The notes under the pieces: model-generated
Database searches by the model: none
The model's input: the letters and a program-made list of their open reading frames with translations, nothing else
What the model was told of the DNA's origin: nothing
Program-made: the position numbers and the translations under genes
In this document: positions 46,587 through 54,530 of the stretch, piece after piece
Position numbering within the stretch: the first letter of the stretch is position 1
Layout of the letters: every line of letters begins with the position of its first letter
DNA from: Planctomycetota bacterium
Lineage (GTDB): Bacteria; Planctomycetota; Planctomycetia; Pirellulales; Pirellulaceae
DNA: 64,000 nt
Direction: 5' to 3'
NCBI GenBank assembly: GCA_017303505.1
Contig: JAFLCP010000005.1
Location: 28,727 to 92,726 of the forward strand

Positions 46587-46674
46587 GAGAAACAAAGCGA
46601 TCACCCCAAGCGGCGGATCGAGCGGATTTTGATTTCAAGGGTTCTTAGCCGCCGATTTACCAAGGCGCTTATTG
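46587..46674 (+). repeat. attC site 61, last of the array
   Basis: R'' GAGAAAC 46587-46593, R'-like CTTATTG 46668-46674 (one base off GTTATTG); arms CCCAAGCGGCGGATCGAGCGG and TTAGCCGCCGATTTACC. Confidence 0.75.
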
Positions 46675-46680
46675 GGAACT

Positions 46681-46995
46681 TTGTATGATCATGCGGACCG
46701 GTATCACGAGCTTCCATGGGCGAAAAAACTTCCCGAGTTCGCATTCGCCGATTTCAAATGCATAGCTTACGCCAGTGCCACTCAAAGCGATTTCCTCATC
46801 ACAGCCCTCTGCGAACGCGGTGTTACCCCCAACTTTTCCCTCGTTCCTAGGCTCTGCCTTGGAACGCACTGCTCGGGAGGCTCCTGCCTCCCGCCTCGCC
46901 TTGGCGAGGGCCCGCTCGTCGTCCGCATTCATCCCATCATCGGTCTCTCACAAATCCACGCGTCAACAATTCAATACAAGAAGCAAGAGGCGTGA
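46681..46995 (+). pseudogene. Gene truncated by an inverted-repeat element
   Basis: TTG 46681 gives MYDHADRYHELPWAKKLPEF, AFADFKCIAYASATQSDFLI, TALCERGVTPNFS, then the frame enters the repeat at 46840 (LVPRLCLGTHCSGG and on). Only the first 50 codons look genuine; the C-terminus was replaced by the element. Family unknown. Confidence 0.5.
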
Positions 46996-47210
46996 GCCTT
47001 TGGAAACGAGGACTCGCACTAAGCCCCTGAATACACTCTCAAAAACTTTCGTGTAGGATAAATACGCTCTGCTTCCCGTGCGGTACCCACGCCAGCCGAG
47101 TGCCAAAACACACTCTGGTGAAAATCCTGCGTCAGGTCGGGCCGCAGGGGAGGAAGACGAGGCGGGAGCCTCTAATGCAGTGCGTTCCCAGGCAGAGCCT
47201 GTGAACGAGA
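46840..47210. mobile_element. MITE-like element, copy 1 (371 bp)
   Basis: The left end (CTCGTTC, AGGCTCTGCCT, GGAACGCACTG, GAGGCTCC, GCCTCG) recurs inverted at the right end (CGAGGC, GGAGCCTC, CAGTGCGTTCC, AGGCAGAGCCT, GAACGAG). The outer arms are about 55-60 bp. The middle has no frame. Copy 2 is at 48451-48809. No transposase is present. GTTCCCAGGCxxxGCCTGGGAAC-type repeats are widespread in bacteria, so it may also be a REP-type repeat. Confidence 0.85.
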
Positions 47211-47231
47211 AAAGGGATACGATCAGAATAC

Positions 47232-47588
47232 ATGCAGCCAAATCCATACGAACCTTCGAATACTCCTCCTACGCCAGCCACTGCCGCGAATTCTGCGAGT
47301 CGTTTGCCCTGCTTGAATGGGTTTGCTTTGGGTTTTCGTGACGGATTGGTCTTGTCGTTGCCGTTTGTTGTAATAGTTGCAATGGTCTATCAATCGTATG
47401 GTGCATCCTATCTCGCAACAGCCAGGGAAGTGGTTGTAATTCCATTGATCTGGGCATCGTGCGCTGGCTTTGTGGCCGAGATGAAGTACCGACGTCGAGT
47501 CCCAATCGCAACCGATCGCCGTTGGATTGAATGGCCCCAGAAGAAACAAACGTCAAACGAATCACCGTTCAACGATTTGGATCGTTGA
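47232..47588 (+). CDS. Small membrane protein with NPYEPS N-terminus (118 aa)
   Basis: ATG 47232: MQPNPYEPSNTPPTPATAAN, again the planctomycete NPYxxP start. Two membrane segments at about 34-52 (GFRDGLVLSLPFVVIVAMVY) and 66-80 (VVIPLIWASCAGFVAEM), with a polar C-terminus. It lies between the two repeat copies and is not in a cassette. Function unknown. Confidence 0.65.
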   Translation: MQPNPYEPSNTPPTPATAANSASRLPCLNGFALGFRDGLVLSLPFVVIVAMVYQSYGASYLATAREVVVIPLIWASCAGFVAEMKYRRRVPIATDRRWIEWPQKKQTSNESPFNDLDR

Positions 47589-47639
47589 AAATCGGAGCGG
47601 AATCGCGAATGAACATAATCGTTACATTCAAAATCGAAC

Positions 47640-48440
47640 ATGTATAGGGATTGCAAAATGGATCGTCGTACAGCGCTGCTGACCATTCTAGCGATTGCTT
47701 TAATCAGCCACGAAAGTGCGTTAGCGCAGCAGGATTCGAAGCGGACAGCAGCCGTATTTAAGCCCAATATTGAGTATGCTGTTGTAGGCCGCAAGTCACT
47801 GCGGCTCGATGCATATCTCCCCGCAGAGAAAGGAGCTGCACCAGCGATCGTACTCTTGCATGGTGGCGGATTTACCGGTGGTGCGAAGGGTGGATACACG
47901 GGCGAGCTAGCGCGGTACCTGGCCGATCATGGCTATGCAGCCTTCGATATCGACTATCGGCTGTTGGGTGATCTTGGTCCCGGCGCAACCCTGCGGGACG
48001 CCATGGCAGCGGCCCGAGAGGATCTGGATCGAGCCGTTGAACATGTCGTTGCCGAGTCGAAAACCTATCGCATCGATCCCGATCGACTCGCAGTGGGAGG
48101 CGGGTCAGCTGGCGCGATCACGGTTCTCATGGCCACCTACGGCGAAGCTCGCTCTGCGCGGCGGCCGAAAGCCGTTGTAAGCCTCTGGGGTAGCATGTAT
48201 GGACAGGAGAAGGCGATCAAGCGTGGTGATCCGCCCGTATTGCTGGTGCATGGCACAGCCGACAAGACCGTCCCCTTCGCTCACTCAGAGGCGATTGCGG
48301 TCGCTGCTCGCAAATCGGATGTCGATCCAGTTCTGCTGCGAATCGAAAATGGAGGGCACACTCTTCCTCTCAATCAACGGTATCAGAATCGAACCATATT
48401 GGAGAGCGTGACCGAATTTCTTGATAAACGGCTGCGATGA
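47640..48440 (+). CDS. Secreted alpha/beta hydrolase, esterase/lipase-like (266 aa)
   Basis: ATG 47640 (or ATG 47658, MDRRTALLTILAIALISHES). The signal peptide ends near SALAQQ. HLHGGG-type oxyanion motif VLLHGGGFTGGAKG, nucleophile elbow VGGGSAGAIT (Ser in G-G-S-A-G), catalytic acid near LLVHGTADKTVPF, His in NGGHTLPL: the BD-FAE/carboxylesterase pattern. Such enzymes remove acetyl or feruloyl groups from polysaccharides, which suits planctomycete polymer degradation. The stop at 48438 is 10 bases before repeat copy 2. Confidence 0.85.
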   Translation: MYRDCKMDRRTALLTILAIALISHESALAQQDSKRTAAVFKPNIEYAVVGRKSLRLDAYLPAEKGAAPAIVLLHGGGFTGGAKGGYTGELARYLADHGYAAFDIDYRLLGDLGPGATLRDAMAAAREDLDRAVEHVVAESKTYRIDPDRLAVGGGSAGAITVLMATYGEARSARRPKAVVSLWGSMYGQEKAIKRGDPPVLLVHGTADKTVPFAHSEAIAVAARKSDVDPVLLRIENGGHTLPLNQRYQNRTILESVTEFLDKRLR

Positions 48441-48450
48441 AGAGCCTTCC

Positions 48451-48809
48451 CTCGTTCCTAGGCTCTGCCTTGGAACGCACTGCTCGGGAGGCTCCATCCT
48501 CCCGCCTCGCCTTGGCGAGGGTCCGTGCGTCCCCATCATCGGTCTCTCACAAATCCACGCGTCGACAATGTAATGCAACAAGCAGGAGGCGAAAGACTTT
48601 GGAAACGAGGACGCGCACTAAGCCCCTGAATACGATCTCAAAAAATTTCGTGTAAGATAAATACGGCGCTGCTTCCCGTGCGGTGCTCGATACCAGCCGA
48701 GTGCTCAAAACGCACTGGTGAAAATCCTGCGTCAAGTCGGGACGCAAGGGAGGAAGACGAGGCGGGAGCCTCTAAGGCCGTGCGTTCCCAGGCAGAGCCT
48801 GTGAACGAG
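48451..48809. mobile_element. MITE-like element, copy 2 (359 bp)
   Basis: Same ends and order as copy 1: CTCGTTC at the left, GAACGAG at the right. Inner parts are similar with small indels. The two copies are in the same orientation and bracket 47232-48440. No direct target duplication is apparent. Confidence 0.85.
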
Positions 48810-48831
48810 GAGAAAGCGAGCACTCATACTC

Positions 48832-49257
48832 ATGAATTTGCGCAGAATGAAATTGAACTTATCTTCTTGGTTGGCGATAACGGCAGTCGGATTTACAACG
48901 ACCTACGCGGTGTATTGCGCAGTCGACTATTGGACTGTATTGGATTACACTTGGTGGAAATCAAGCATTTGTGAAGTTCACAGAACCAGGATGTCGAAGC
49001 AACTTGTGCCTGCTAAACACGGAATGCCACCTTTCAACACAGATTGGCGTAATGAGTCCGACGCCCGCAACTCGTTGTTTCCGCACGCTGACGAACCTCG
49101 CAAAACGGGCTACTGCAGTCCAGCGAGGCAAAACTTAGCGCGAATTTATGTTTGCCCACATTGCACAAACGCCAAAGCAAGTTGGTTGAAGCAGCGAGGT
49201 TCAAGACAGAGCATATCAGATATCGAATCCGCGCTACAACAAAGGTTGAATGAATGA
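48832..49257 (+). CDS. Membrane-anchored hypothetical protein (141 aa)
   Basis: ATG 48832 (ATG 48850 possible). Membrane anchor at about 9-30 (LSSWLAITAVGFTTTYAVYC), then MSKQLVPAKHGMPPFNTDWR and a C-terminal CPHC pair with a helical end ISDIESALQQRLNE. Its stop overlaps the next start (ATGA at 49254-49257), so the two genes are coupled. Family unknown. Confidence 0.55.
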   Translation: MNLRRMKLNLSSWLAITAVGFTTTYAVYCAVDYWTVLDYTWWKSSICEVHRTRMSKQLVPAKHGMPPFNTDWRNESDARNSLFPHADEPRKTGYCSPARQNLARIYVCPHCTNAKASWLKQRGSRQSISDIESALQQRLNE

Positions 49258-49613
49258 CCGATGTGGTGTTTGAGTTCGCTGTAGATTCCATCGACAGCCA
49301 TGGACTTGTCTTTGGAAGAAACCGTAACGGTGATATTCCGGTTGGGACAAAGTTCACCCATGTTAGGCTTTCAAGATCTAGTCATAGCGATGGCGATGAT
49401 CACACGGAAGAGCTTGGTTACTACGCATCGATCTCTTTGACTCTGCAAGAGGTCCTATGGTATGGCAGATCGATCATGCTGATTCCCGGAGGACATACCG
49501 CAGCACTTCGACTCGAAGGTGATGGCTTATCGATAGTGAGTGAACTTTTATGTGAGTTACCACATGGCGACCATTTGTTACTTTCTGCCCCTCCAAAGTC
49601 AGCAGGCGAATAA
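49254..49613 (+). CDS. Hypothetical beta-rich protein (119 aa)
   Basis: ATG 49254, in ATGA overlap with the preceding stop. TDVVFEFAVDSIDSHGLVFG, GDIPVGTKFTHVRLS, YYASISLTLQEVLWYGRSIM, HTAALRLEGDGLSIVSELL. The 'IPxGTxFTxV' feature suggests an EF-Tu-domain-2-like small barrel. Not recognised. No attC lies nearby, so outside the cassette array. Confidence 0.6.
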   Translation: MTDVVFEFAVDSIDSHGLVFGRNRNGDIPVGTKFTHVRLSRSSHSDGDDHTEELGYYASISLTLQEVLWYGRSIMLIPGGHTAALRLEGDGLSIVSELLCELPHGDHLLLSAPPKSAGE

Positions 49614-49718
49614 ACTAATCCGCTGTGCTCATCCCTCATCGGCTAATCCGACTCACTAATTCACAGATACAAATGGCGGTCTCTTAGCGTAAGCAGCATA
49701 AGTTTCGGAGGCCTCGAC

Positions 49719-50087
49719 ATGGAGCGATGGACGATCCATCAACCGTCTGCTGGGCGATATAGCTTGCGCATCAACCACGGCGGCGAACCCTTTTGGTGCA
49801 TGTTCGACTATCGGTTGCAACCACTGCCGGAGTTTGACGGAGTCAAAGTCGAGTTGACGGCTGACGCCGACACAGAGTCTGCTGAGTGGTTTCCGCACCT
49901 GCGGCTCGGGATACTGCGGGGCATGGATGTAATGCGAGAACGGAACTGCGTATGGGTTGGAGTCCGAGTAGAAGTGTGCAAGATACACACTCACGTAATA
50001 GACACTACGGCCCGCGGCTGCGAGTATTACGGTTTCAGCTTTGCGATCACCGAACTGCCGAGACTGGGCACGCCGCTCCTCGACTGA
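49719..50087 (+). CDS. Hypothetical protein (122 aa)
   Basis: ATG 49719. PEFDGVKVELTADADTESAE, WFPHLRLGILRGMDVMRERN, VGVRVEVCKIHTHVIDTTAR, GYSFAITELPRLGTP. The order resembles the last domains of EF-G (domain IV/V-like 'VxVExxxxxxHxxDxxxRGxEYAFxxA'), but it stands alone and is short. Not secreted. Confidence 0.55.
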   Translation: MERWTIHQPSAGRYSLRINHGGEPFWCMFDYRLQPLPEFDGVKVELTADADTESAEWFPHLRLGILRGMDVMRERNCVWVGVRVEVCKIHTHVIDTTARGCEYYGFSFAITELPRLGTPLLD

Positions 50088-50364
50088 AGATTCGCCGCGC
50101 CGACTTCGTGATTCATTAACTCAATACAACCTGCTATGAATTTTCACAATGGTTCTCAATTCGATGAACAAAGAAGAACGCATCATTTGTGTTGCGATTG
50201 ACGACGAAAATGCTATTTGATTTACACAACAAGCCGCCCCCGGTTCCTATGGTTCCGGCCCTGTTTATCCTACACATCTACTTTTCGAGCTGTCTTGTAA
50301 GTAGGGAATCAAGTAGTTTTTTTACCCTGTAGACGGCGACCTTCCCGAACGCAAGGATGGCCGC
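50088..50364. other. No gene seen
   Basis: Short frames only; a small frame (MVLNSMNKEERIICVAIDDE) begins near 50149 and stops at 50219. AT-rich ends. Confidence 0.35.
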
Positions 50365-50565
50365 GTGTCGGTTCTGGTCAATGGCTGGCATCCAGGCGAA
50401 GGACATGAAGCGAAATCCTCACTCATGGAAGAAGCTGGCACGCGTATCGTGGAGCCCGTGTTACCTTATTCCGCAGACGGCACAGCCAAGCGAAAAGGCA
50501 TTGGCTTATGTGGCTATCCTTATTGGTCTCACGCGAAAGCGCGACGGGACCAAGCGAGACGGTGA
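50365..50565 (+). pseudogene. Possible gene fragment
   Basis: GTG 50365: MSVLVNGWHPGEGHEAKSSL, MEEAGTRIVEPVLPYSADGT, IGLCGYPYWSHAKARRDQAR. The sequence upstream is open (GDLPERKDGR), as if the start were missing. No family recognised. The following 220 bases to 50786 carry no gene. Confidence 0.35.
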
Positions 50566-50786
50566 ACGGGTACCGGTGGAGAGGTAAAACCGCAGCTAAC
50601 GCTGTCGGCTAATGCGCGCGGCAGTAGCCACGAATGATGACGATTGTAACGATTAGGAGTCTTTCGAGGTTTGCGTTGAAAGGGAATTCGCAACTGCTAG
50701 GTTTTCAGAACGTGTTGATACGGCCATGACCTATAATCCAACGTTGGATTCTCTCTGCGTCGAATTGTGGTAGTGGTTAAGTGGAC

Positions 50787-52280
50787 ATGCAACGTTCGGA
50801 TTTCGTTTGGCAAAACTCGCTCGCTTTCTGCAGCTGCTTGGGCGCGTGGCTATTCGCTCTAGTTGCTGTTCCAGCGAACCGCTTGCATGCTCAAACAACG
50901 ACCGAACCAAACGCTCCTACGGTATTGTTCGATACCTGGCACAGCAACACGTGGATTCGCCACCTCCCTGCCCCGCAGCAATACAATTACCATCAGTTGC
51001 ACAGCCTTGCTCGGGCAGCTCGGGCTCTGGAAGCAATGGGTTGGAATTGCGAACCGCAAGTGGAACCATGGACGCCTGCTGCACTGCAAGACGTCTCTTT
51101 AATCGTCATCAATTTGGTCTCCGCTGATCGACCCGGCTTTCTACTTTCCGAGATCCAAGCACTCAACGACTATTTGAAAAACGGTGGTGGAATCATTGTC
51201 ATCACCGATCACACGAACTGCTATTTCCATAACACTGTTTTGCAACCTTGGTTTCATGAACTGGGCATTCAGCTTACCAATCATTCGGCCTGTGACGTCC
51301 CCCCTTACACTCTTGCCGAAGGTCCTGCCTGGATCTCGATCGAAGCGTTCGCTCAACACCCAGTGACTGATTCGCTCCAACACGTAGCGTTTCAAACCGG
51401 TGGCAGCGTTGATCCAGCCCTGGCAATCGCCTGGACCAGCTCGCAAGGTTGGGGCGATGATGGGCAAATGAATCCCTTCGGTGAAGGGAAATCATTGGGC
51501 TTTTTCGGCGATTTCTCTTTTTCGCCCGGCGAGCAACTTGGCCCCATCGGCGTCATCGCAGCTAAAGAAATTGGCCAAGGCCGCATCGTTATCGTCGGTG
51601 ATCAGAACTGTATTGGCGGAATGTTCTTGAACTATGCCGACAATCGAAGACTCTGGTTACAAGCCGCACTGTGGGCAGGTCACCAATCAGATAAGCCCGC
51701 ACAAAGCGACATGCTCTTACAAGGGCTCAATGGCGAAAAAGAACGCACGCTGTTGTGGTGCTATGAGCCACTCTCTCAACAAAAATACCACTGGGGCTCT
51801 GACTTAAACGATGGCCTAGGGCATGCATTCGAGTTCTTCAGCAAACATGCGGATGCTCGAGCCACCGATCGGTTTCAAGAGACTGCAGAATGGCTCATTG
51901 TGCCAACCGCAGATTTATTGCAAGAGCCACAAGCACGCGAAAGCCTTGGACGATTTGCAAATCTGCCACAGCGAAAGATCATCGTTCTGGGCAACGAAGA
52001 TCAACTGGAGATCGTTCAAGAATGGATTGCCACGATCGAAGCGACGCCCATGCTCAATGCCCCCAAGGTTGTCAATAAAGCTTGGACGACCCCACAACAA
52101 ACCGAAATCTTTTGGCTCAATCATCGAAGCGATTGGCTCAACACGGCCATCCCAGCTTCGACGACTCTACGTTCTGAAAGAGAAGAAGAGCAAGATCAAA
52201 AGAAGCTCGAATGGATGTGGGAAAAAGGTCTGCAGCGTATCCCAAGCGAACTCGATAAAATCCCTTGGGATAGCGAATGA
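50787..52280 (+). CDS. Exported protein with DUF4350/GATase-like domain (497 aa)
   Basis: ATG 50787 (GTG 50781 possible). Signal peptide of about 30 residues with cleavage near LHAQ. The N-terminal 270 residues: TVLFDTWHSNTWIRHLP, NYHQLHSLARAARALEAMGW, LIVINLVSADRPGFLLSEIQ, ALNDYLKNGGGIIVITDHTN, and GQGRIVIVGDQNCIGGMFLN, which is the DUF4350/class I glutamine amidotransferase-like fold without the catalytic Cys. The C-terminal part is helical. Substrate unknown. Convergent with hisN-like gene (12 bases apart). Confidence 0.75.
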   Translation: MQRSDFVWQNSLAFCSCLGAWLFALVAVPANRLHAQTTTEPNAPTVLFDTWHSNTWIRHLPAPQQYNYHQLHSLARAARALEAMGWNCEPQVEPWTPAALQDVSLIVINLVSADRPGFLLSEIQALNDYLKNGGGIIVITDHTNCYFHNTVLQPWFHELGIQLTNHSACDVPPYTLAEGPAWISIEAFAQHPVTDSLQHVAFQTGGSVDPALAIAWTSSQGWGDDGQMNPFGEGKSLGFFGDFSFSPGEQLGPIGVIAAKEIGQGRIVIVGDQNCIGGMFLNYADNRRLWLQAALWAGHQSDKPAQSDMLLQGLNGEKERTLLWCYEPLSQQKYHWGSDLNDGLGHAFEFFSKHADARATDRFQETAEWLIVPTADLLQEPQARESLGRFANLPQRKIIVLGNEDQLEIVQEWIATIEATPMLNAPKVVNKAWTTPQQTEIFWLNHRSDWLNTAIPASTTLRSEREEEQDQKKLEWMWEKGLQRIPSELDKIPWDSE

Positions 52281-52292
52281 TCTTGTCGGCTA

Positions 52293-53093
52293 TTATTTGA
52301 GCAACTCAAGCACTTCGGAATGCAGAGCACCATTGGTCGCAACACCATCGCCACCGTGGATGGTGCGGTTTCCTTTCCAATCAGTGAAGCGTCCTCCCGC
52401 TTCCTCTATCACAGGCAAAACGGCGGCGACGTCCCAGGGGCTCACCTTGGGGTCGACCATCACTTCTGCTCGGCCTGTAGCTACCAAGAGATAACCGTAG
52501 GCATCACCCCAAGTTCGCGTGACATACGCGCGAGCTTGCAGGGAAGTGAAGGCGGAGGTTGAACCTCGCTTATCGAAGGTATCAACTTGCGAAGTGACAA
52601 ACAAACCTTCTTGGAGCGATCGTCCGCGAGCCACTTGTGCGCGGCGAATAGGTCGACCAGGTACTTCGTGATAAGCCCCCTGCCCCATCGATGCATGGAT
52701 CAGTTCATCCATGCCGGGGATGTAGATAACGCCAGCCACGGGCTGATCTTCAAACATCAAACCGATTAGCGTCGAATAGAGCGGCACTCCGTAAATGAAC
52801 GACTTGGTACCATCAATTGGATCAACGATCCATTGATAGCCACTTTCACCTTCTGTTGTTCCAAACTCTTCGCCCAAGATTCCATCTTGGGGAAAGTGCT
52901 TGGCTAACTCACTGCGAATAAGTTGTTCGGCTTGCTGATCAGCGATGGTGACGGGTGATGCGTCGCTTTTGCGAACGACTTCCAAGTTATCGACTTGAAA
53001 ATATTCGAGCGTCTTACGTCCAGCTTTCCGTGCCCATTCGACAGCCGCTTCCCAACGTCCTTGATGGGATTGCGTAAAGGTTGCAGGGAGCAC
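52293..53093 (-). CDS. hisN: Inositol-monophosphatase family, probable histidinol-phosphatase (266 aa)
   Basis: Member of the Mg-dependent IMPase superfamily. Metal-binding motifs are present: ILGEEFG (residues 72-78), WIVDPIDGTKSF (88-99) and the C-terminal PWDVAAVLPVIEEAGG. Length is normal. The layout TIADQQAEQLIRSELAKHFP with DGILGEE is closer to HisN (histidinol-phosphate to histidinol, histidine synthesis) than to SuhB or CysQ, though family members overlap in substrate. It follows lspA by 2 bases in a row of minus-strand genes (DksA-like, lspA, hisN). Confidence 0.8.
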   Translation of the reverse strand: MLPATFTQSHQGRWEAAVEWARKAGRKTLEYFQVDNLEVVRKSDASPVTIADQQAEQLIRSELAKHFPQDGILGEEFGTTEGESGYQWIVDPIDGTKSFIYGVPLYSTLIGLMFEDQPVAGVIYIPGMDELIHASMGQGAYHEVPGRPIRRAQVARGRSLQEGLFVTSQVDTFDKRGSTSAFTSLQARAYVTRTWGDAYGYLLVATGRAEVMVDPKVSPWDVAAVLPVIEEAGGRFTDWKGNRTIHGGDGVATNGALHSEVLELLK

Positions 53094-53095
53094 GT

Positions 53096-53629
53096 TCAGC
53101 CTTTCTTTTCAGCAGCAGTTTGTGGCGGAAAAAATGAATGCCAAGCTAACATCACAGCGCCACACACAAGTAATGAATCGGCGATGTTAAAGTTTGGCCA
53201 AGTGTATTGGCCATAACGGAGTAGGATCCAATCGCGAACGCCCAATGGGCAGGGCATATCGGCGGAATACCAAATGCCAAGTCGATCATAGAGGTTGCCG
53301 AAGATTCCCCCCATCACCATTCCCAGAGCAACGGTAAGCCAGAGGCTATGAGCGGCTCGGAATCCGAAGAGCCAGACGACAATGGCGGTTGCGGCTAAGA
53401 TCGACATGCCGGCAAAGAACATTCCATAACCAGCTCCCATGCCGAACAGTGCGCCGGTGTTAATGGCGGTTTCAATTCCGACATAGTTTTCGATGAGCCA
53501 ATACGGTGGGTTCGTGCCAGGGAGACCGCGCCACGAGAAGATCCACTGTTTGGACAGTAAATCGGCAGCGGTACCGAAAATCGCCAATGACGTAAAGGCG
53601 ATCCAACGGTTTAACGGGATCGGTACCAC
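53096..53629 (-). CDS. lspA: Signal peptidase II (177 aa)
   Basis: Inner-membrane aspartyl peptidase that cleaves lipoprotein signal peptides after diacylglycerol transfer, fitting the lipoprotein genes in this window. Conserved parts: DLLSKQWIF near the N-terminus, INTGALFGM, GGIFGNLYDRL and NFNIADSLLVCG with the two catalytic Asp (in GNLYDR and FNIADS). Four membrane segments. GTG 53629 is chosen because it gives the usual length; the longer frame to 53692 overlaps the preceding gene. The gene starts 8 bases after the stop of the DksA-like gene. Confidence 0.92.
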   Translation of the reverse strand: MVPIPLNRWIAFTSLAIFGTAADLLSKQWIFSWRGLPGTNPPYWLIENYVGIETAINTGALFGMGAGYGMFFAGMSILAATAIVVWLFGFRAAHSLWLTVALGMVMGGIFGNLYDRLGIWYSADMPCPLGVRDWILLRYGQYTWPNFNIADSLLVCGAVMLAWHSFFPPQTAAEKKG

Positions 53630-53636
53630 GATGGAA

Positions 53637-53996
53637 TCAACCTTGTAGCTGCTGAGCACACTTGACACAGTGAGGTGTATCCGGAAGAACATCTAAGCGG
53701 GCTTTGGGAATGCGACCTCCACACTCCGTGCAGGAACCATATTCACCGTTGGAAATCCTGACAAGAGCAGCTTCGATACTGTCCAACGTATTTCCATTAT
53801 TTTGCAACAATTCCAAGGTAAATTCTTGGTCGTAGCTCTCCGTTCCGATGTCCGCTGGATGCGTCGGATAACCGCCGGTTGAAATGCCGCTCTCCTCGGA
53901 AAGGGACTCTGCGGTCAACATTTCGACATCTCCCAAAATGCGGCTCTTAAGAACCAGCAACAGTTTCCGATAATGTTCCAAATCGCGATCGTTCAT
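53637..53996 (-). CDS. TraR/DksA-family zinc-finger protein (119 aa)
   Basis: Four-cysteine zinc finger near the end: C89-TE-C92 and C110-VK-C113, with the canonical SCTECGGRIPKARLDVLPDT motif between. N-terminal coiled coil (LEHYRKLLLVLKSRILGDVE). DksA-type proteins bind the RNA polymerase secondary channel; short planctomycete forms like this usually lack the acidic tip residues, and I cannot tell if it acts on transcription. Upstream of lspA in the same direction, as in many planctomycetes and other bacteria. Confidence 0.88.
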   Translation of the reverse strand: MNDRDLEHYRKLLLVLKSRILGDVEMLTAESLSEESGISTGGYPTHPADIGTESYDQEFTLELLQNNGNTLDSIEAALVRISNGEYGSCTECGGRIPKARLDVLPDTPHCVKCAQQLQG

Positions 53997-54530
53997 GGGG
54001 GAATGTGCTCCTGTGTGGCGCGAAAGCGAGTGATTTCCTTAATTTGTTCCGGTGAAATGCTGGCATCGCCGCCAAAATCTCAGGATGAATTTCTAAAGAT
54101 TCGAGCTGATTGACAACAGCAGGTCGTTGGGGGATGCATATCCCATGCCAATGGGCCAAAGTCGACGAAAAATCCATTTGCATTTGCAGCAATTCGCGAC
54201 TGCGGCGGAGGGGCAAAAAACGGTCTGGTGCAGGTTGGGGGTGGGACGGTAGTTTAGGTGGGCTTCGTTTTACCCGTAGCCGTAGCGGAGCGGAGGCTAG
54301 GGGATTTGGGGGGGAGCTGCGGATCCTTTGAATGCGTTCGCAAAAAAGATGTGTGGGATAAAATGGGGCATGCCTAGAGGCTCAATGTAGGCGTCAAAAA
54401 GCCTCAGGTCAACAAAATTGATACACTAGGGAAATAAGTTTGTGCCGCTTCAGCTCAGCAGAAGCATGGTTCCCAACCCGAAGCGGCATCAACAACGCAT
54501 GTACAGCCAACGGCGCAGGAAGGCTCGGCC
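53997..54530. other. Intergenic stretch between divergent genes
   Basis: 533 bases between the DksA-like gene (minus) and thrC (plus). Contains GC-rich imperfect repeats near 54220-54330 (GGTGCAGG, GGTGGGACGG, GGGATTTGGGGGGGAG). Promoters for both directions must lie here, but no strong -35/-10 pair stands out. A weak frame on the minus strand (53947-54216) is not convincing. Confidence 0.4.
54518..54524 (+). promoter_or_regulatory. Ribosome-binding site of thrC
   Basis: AGGAAGG, 6-7 bases before ATG 54531, is a strong Shine-Dalgarno match; such clear sites are rare before the cassette genes in this window. Confidence 0.6.

Larger units (their letters stand above)
1..46674 (+). mobile_element. 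Integron gene-cassette array (attC array, no integrase in window)
   Basis: Some 60 imperfect palindromic sites of mostly 85-100 bp separate about 70 short + strand genes. Each site opens with an AAC-ending R'' box and closes with a GTT-starting R' box, and the arms between are complementary, which is the attC layout. The genes sit between an R' box upstream and an R'' box downstream, which is cassette polarity. Both array edges are uncertain: the left runs off the window, and the right is taken at the last convincing site before repeats and two-strand gene organisation begin. Without intI in view it could be the distal part of a complete integron or an integrase-less attC cluster (CALIN). Confidence 0.9.

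Noticed and set aside
1..46674. Regular palindromic repeats as a CRISPR array
   Set aside because: Repeats are about 90 bp, differ from each other in sequence, and are separated by whole genes rather than 30-40 bp spacers.
53947..54216. Minus-strand 89-residue frame beside the DksA-like gene
   Set aside because: It overlaps the start of a well-supported gene and has no domain character.
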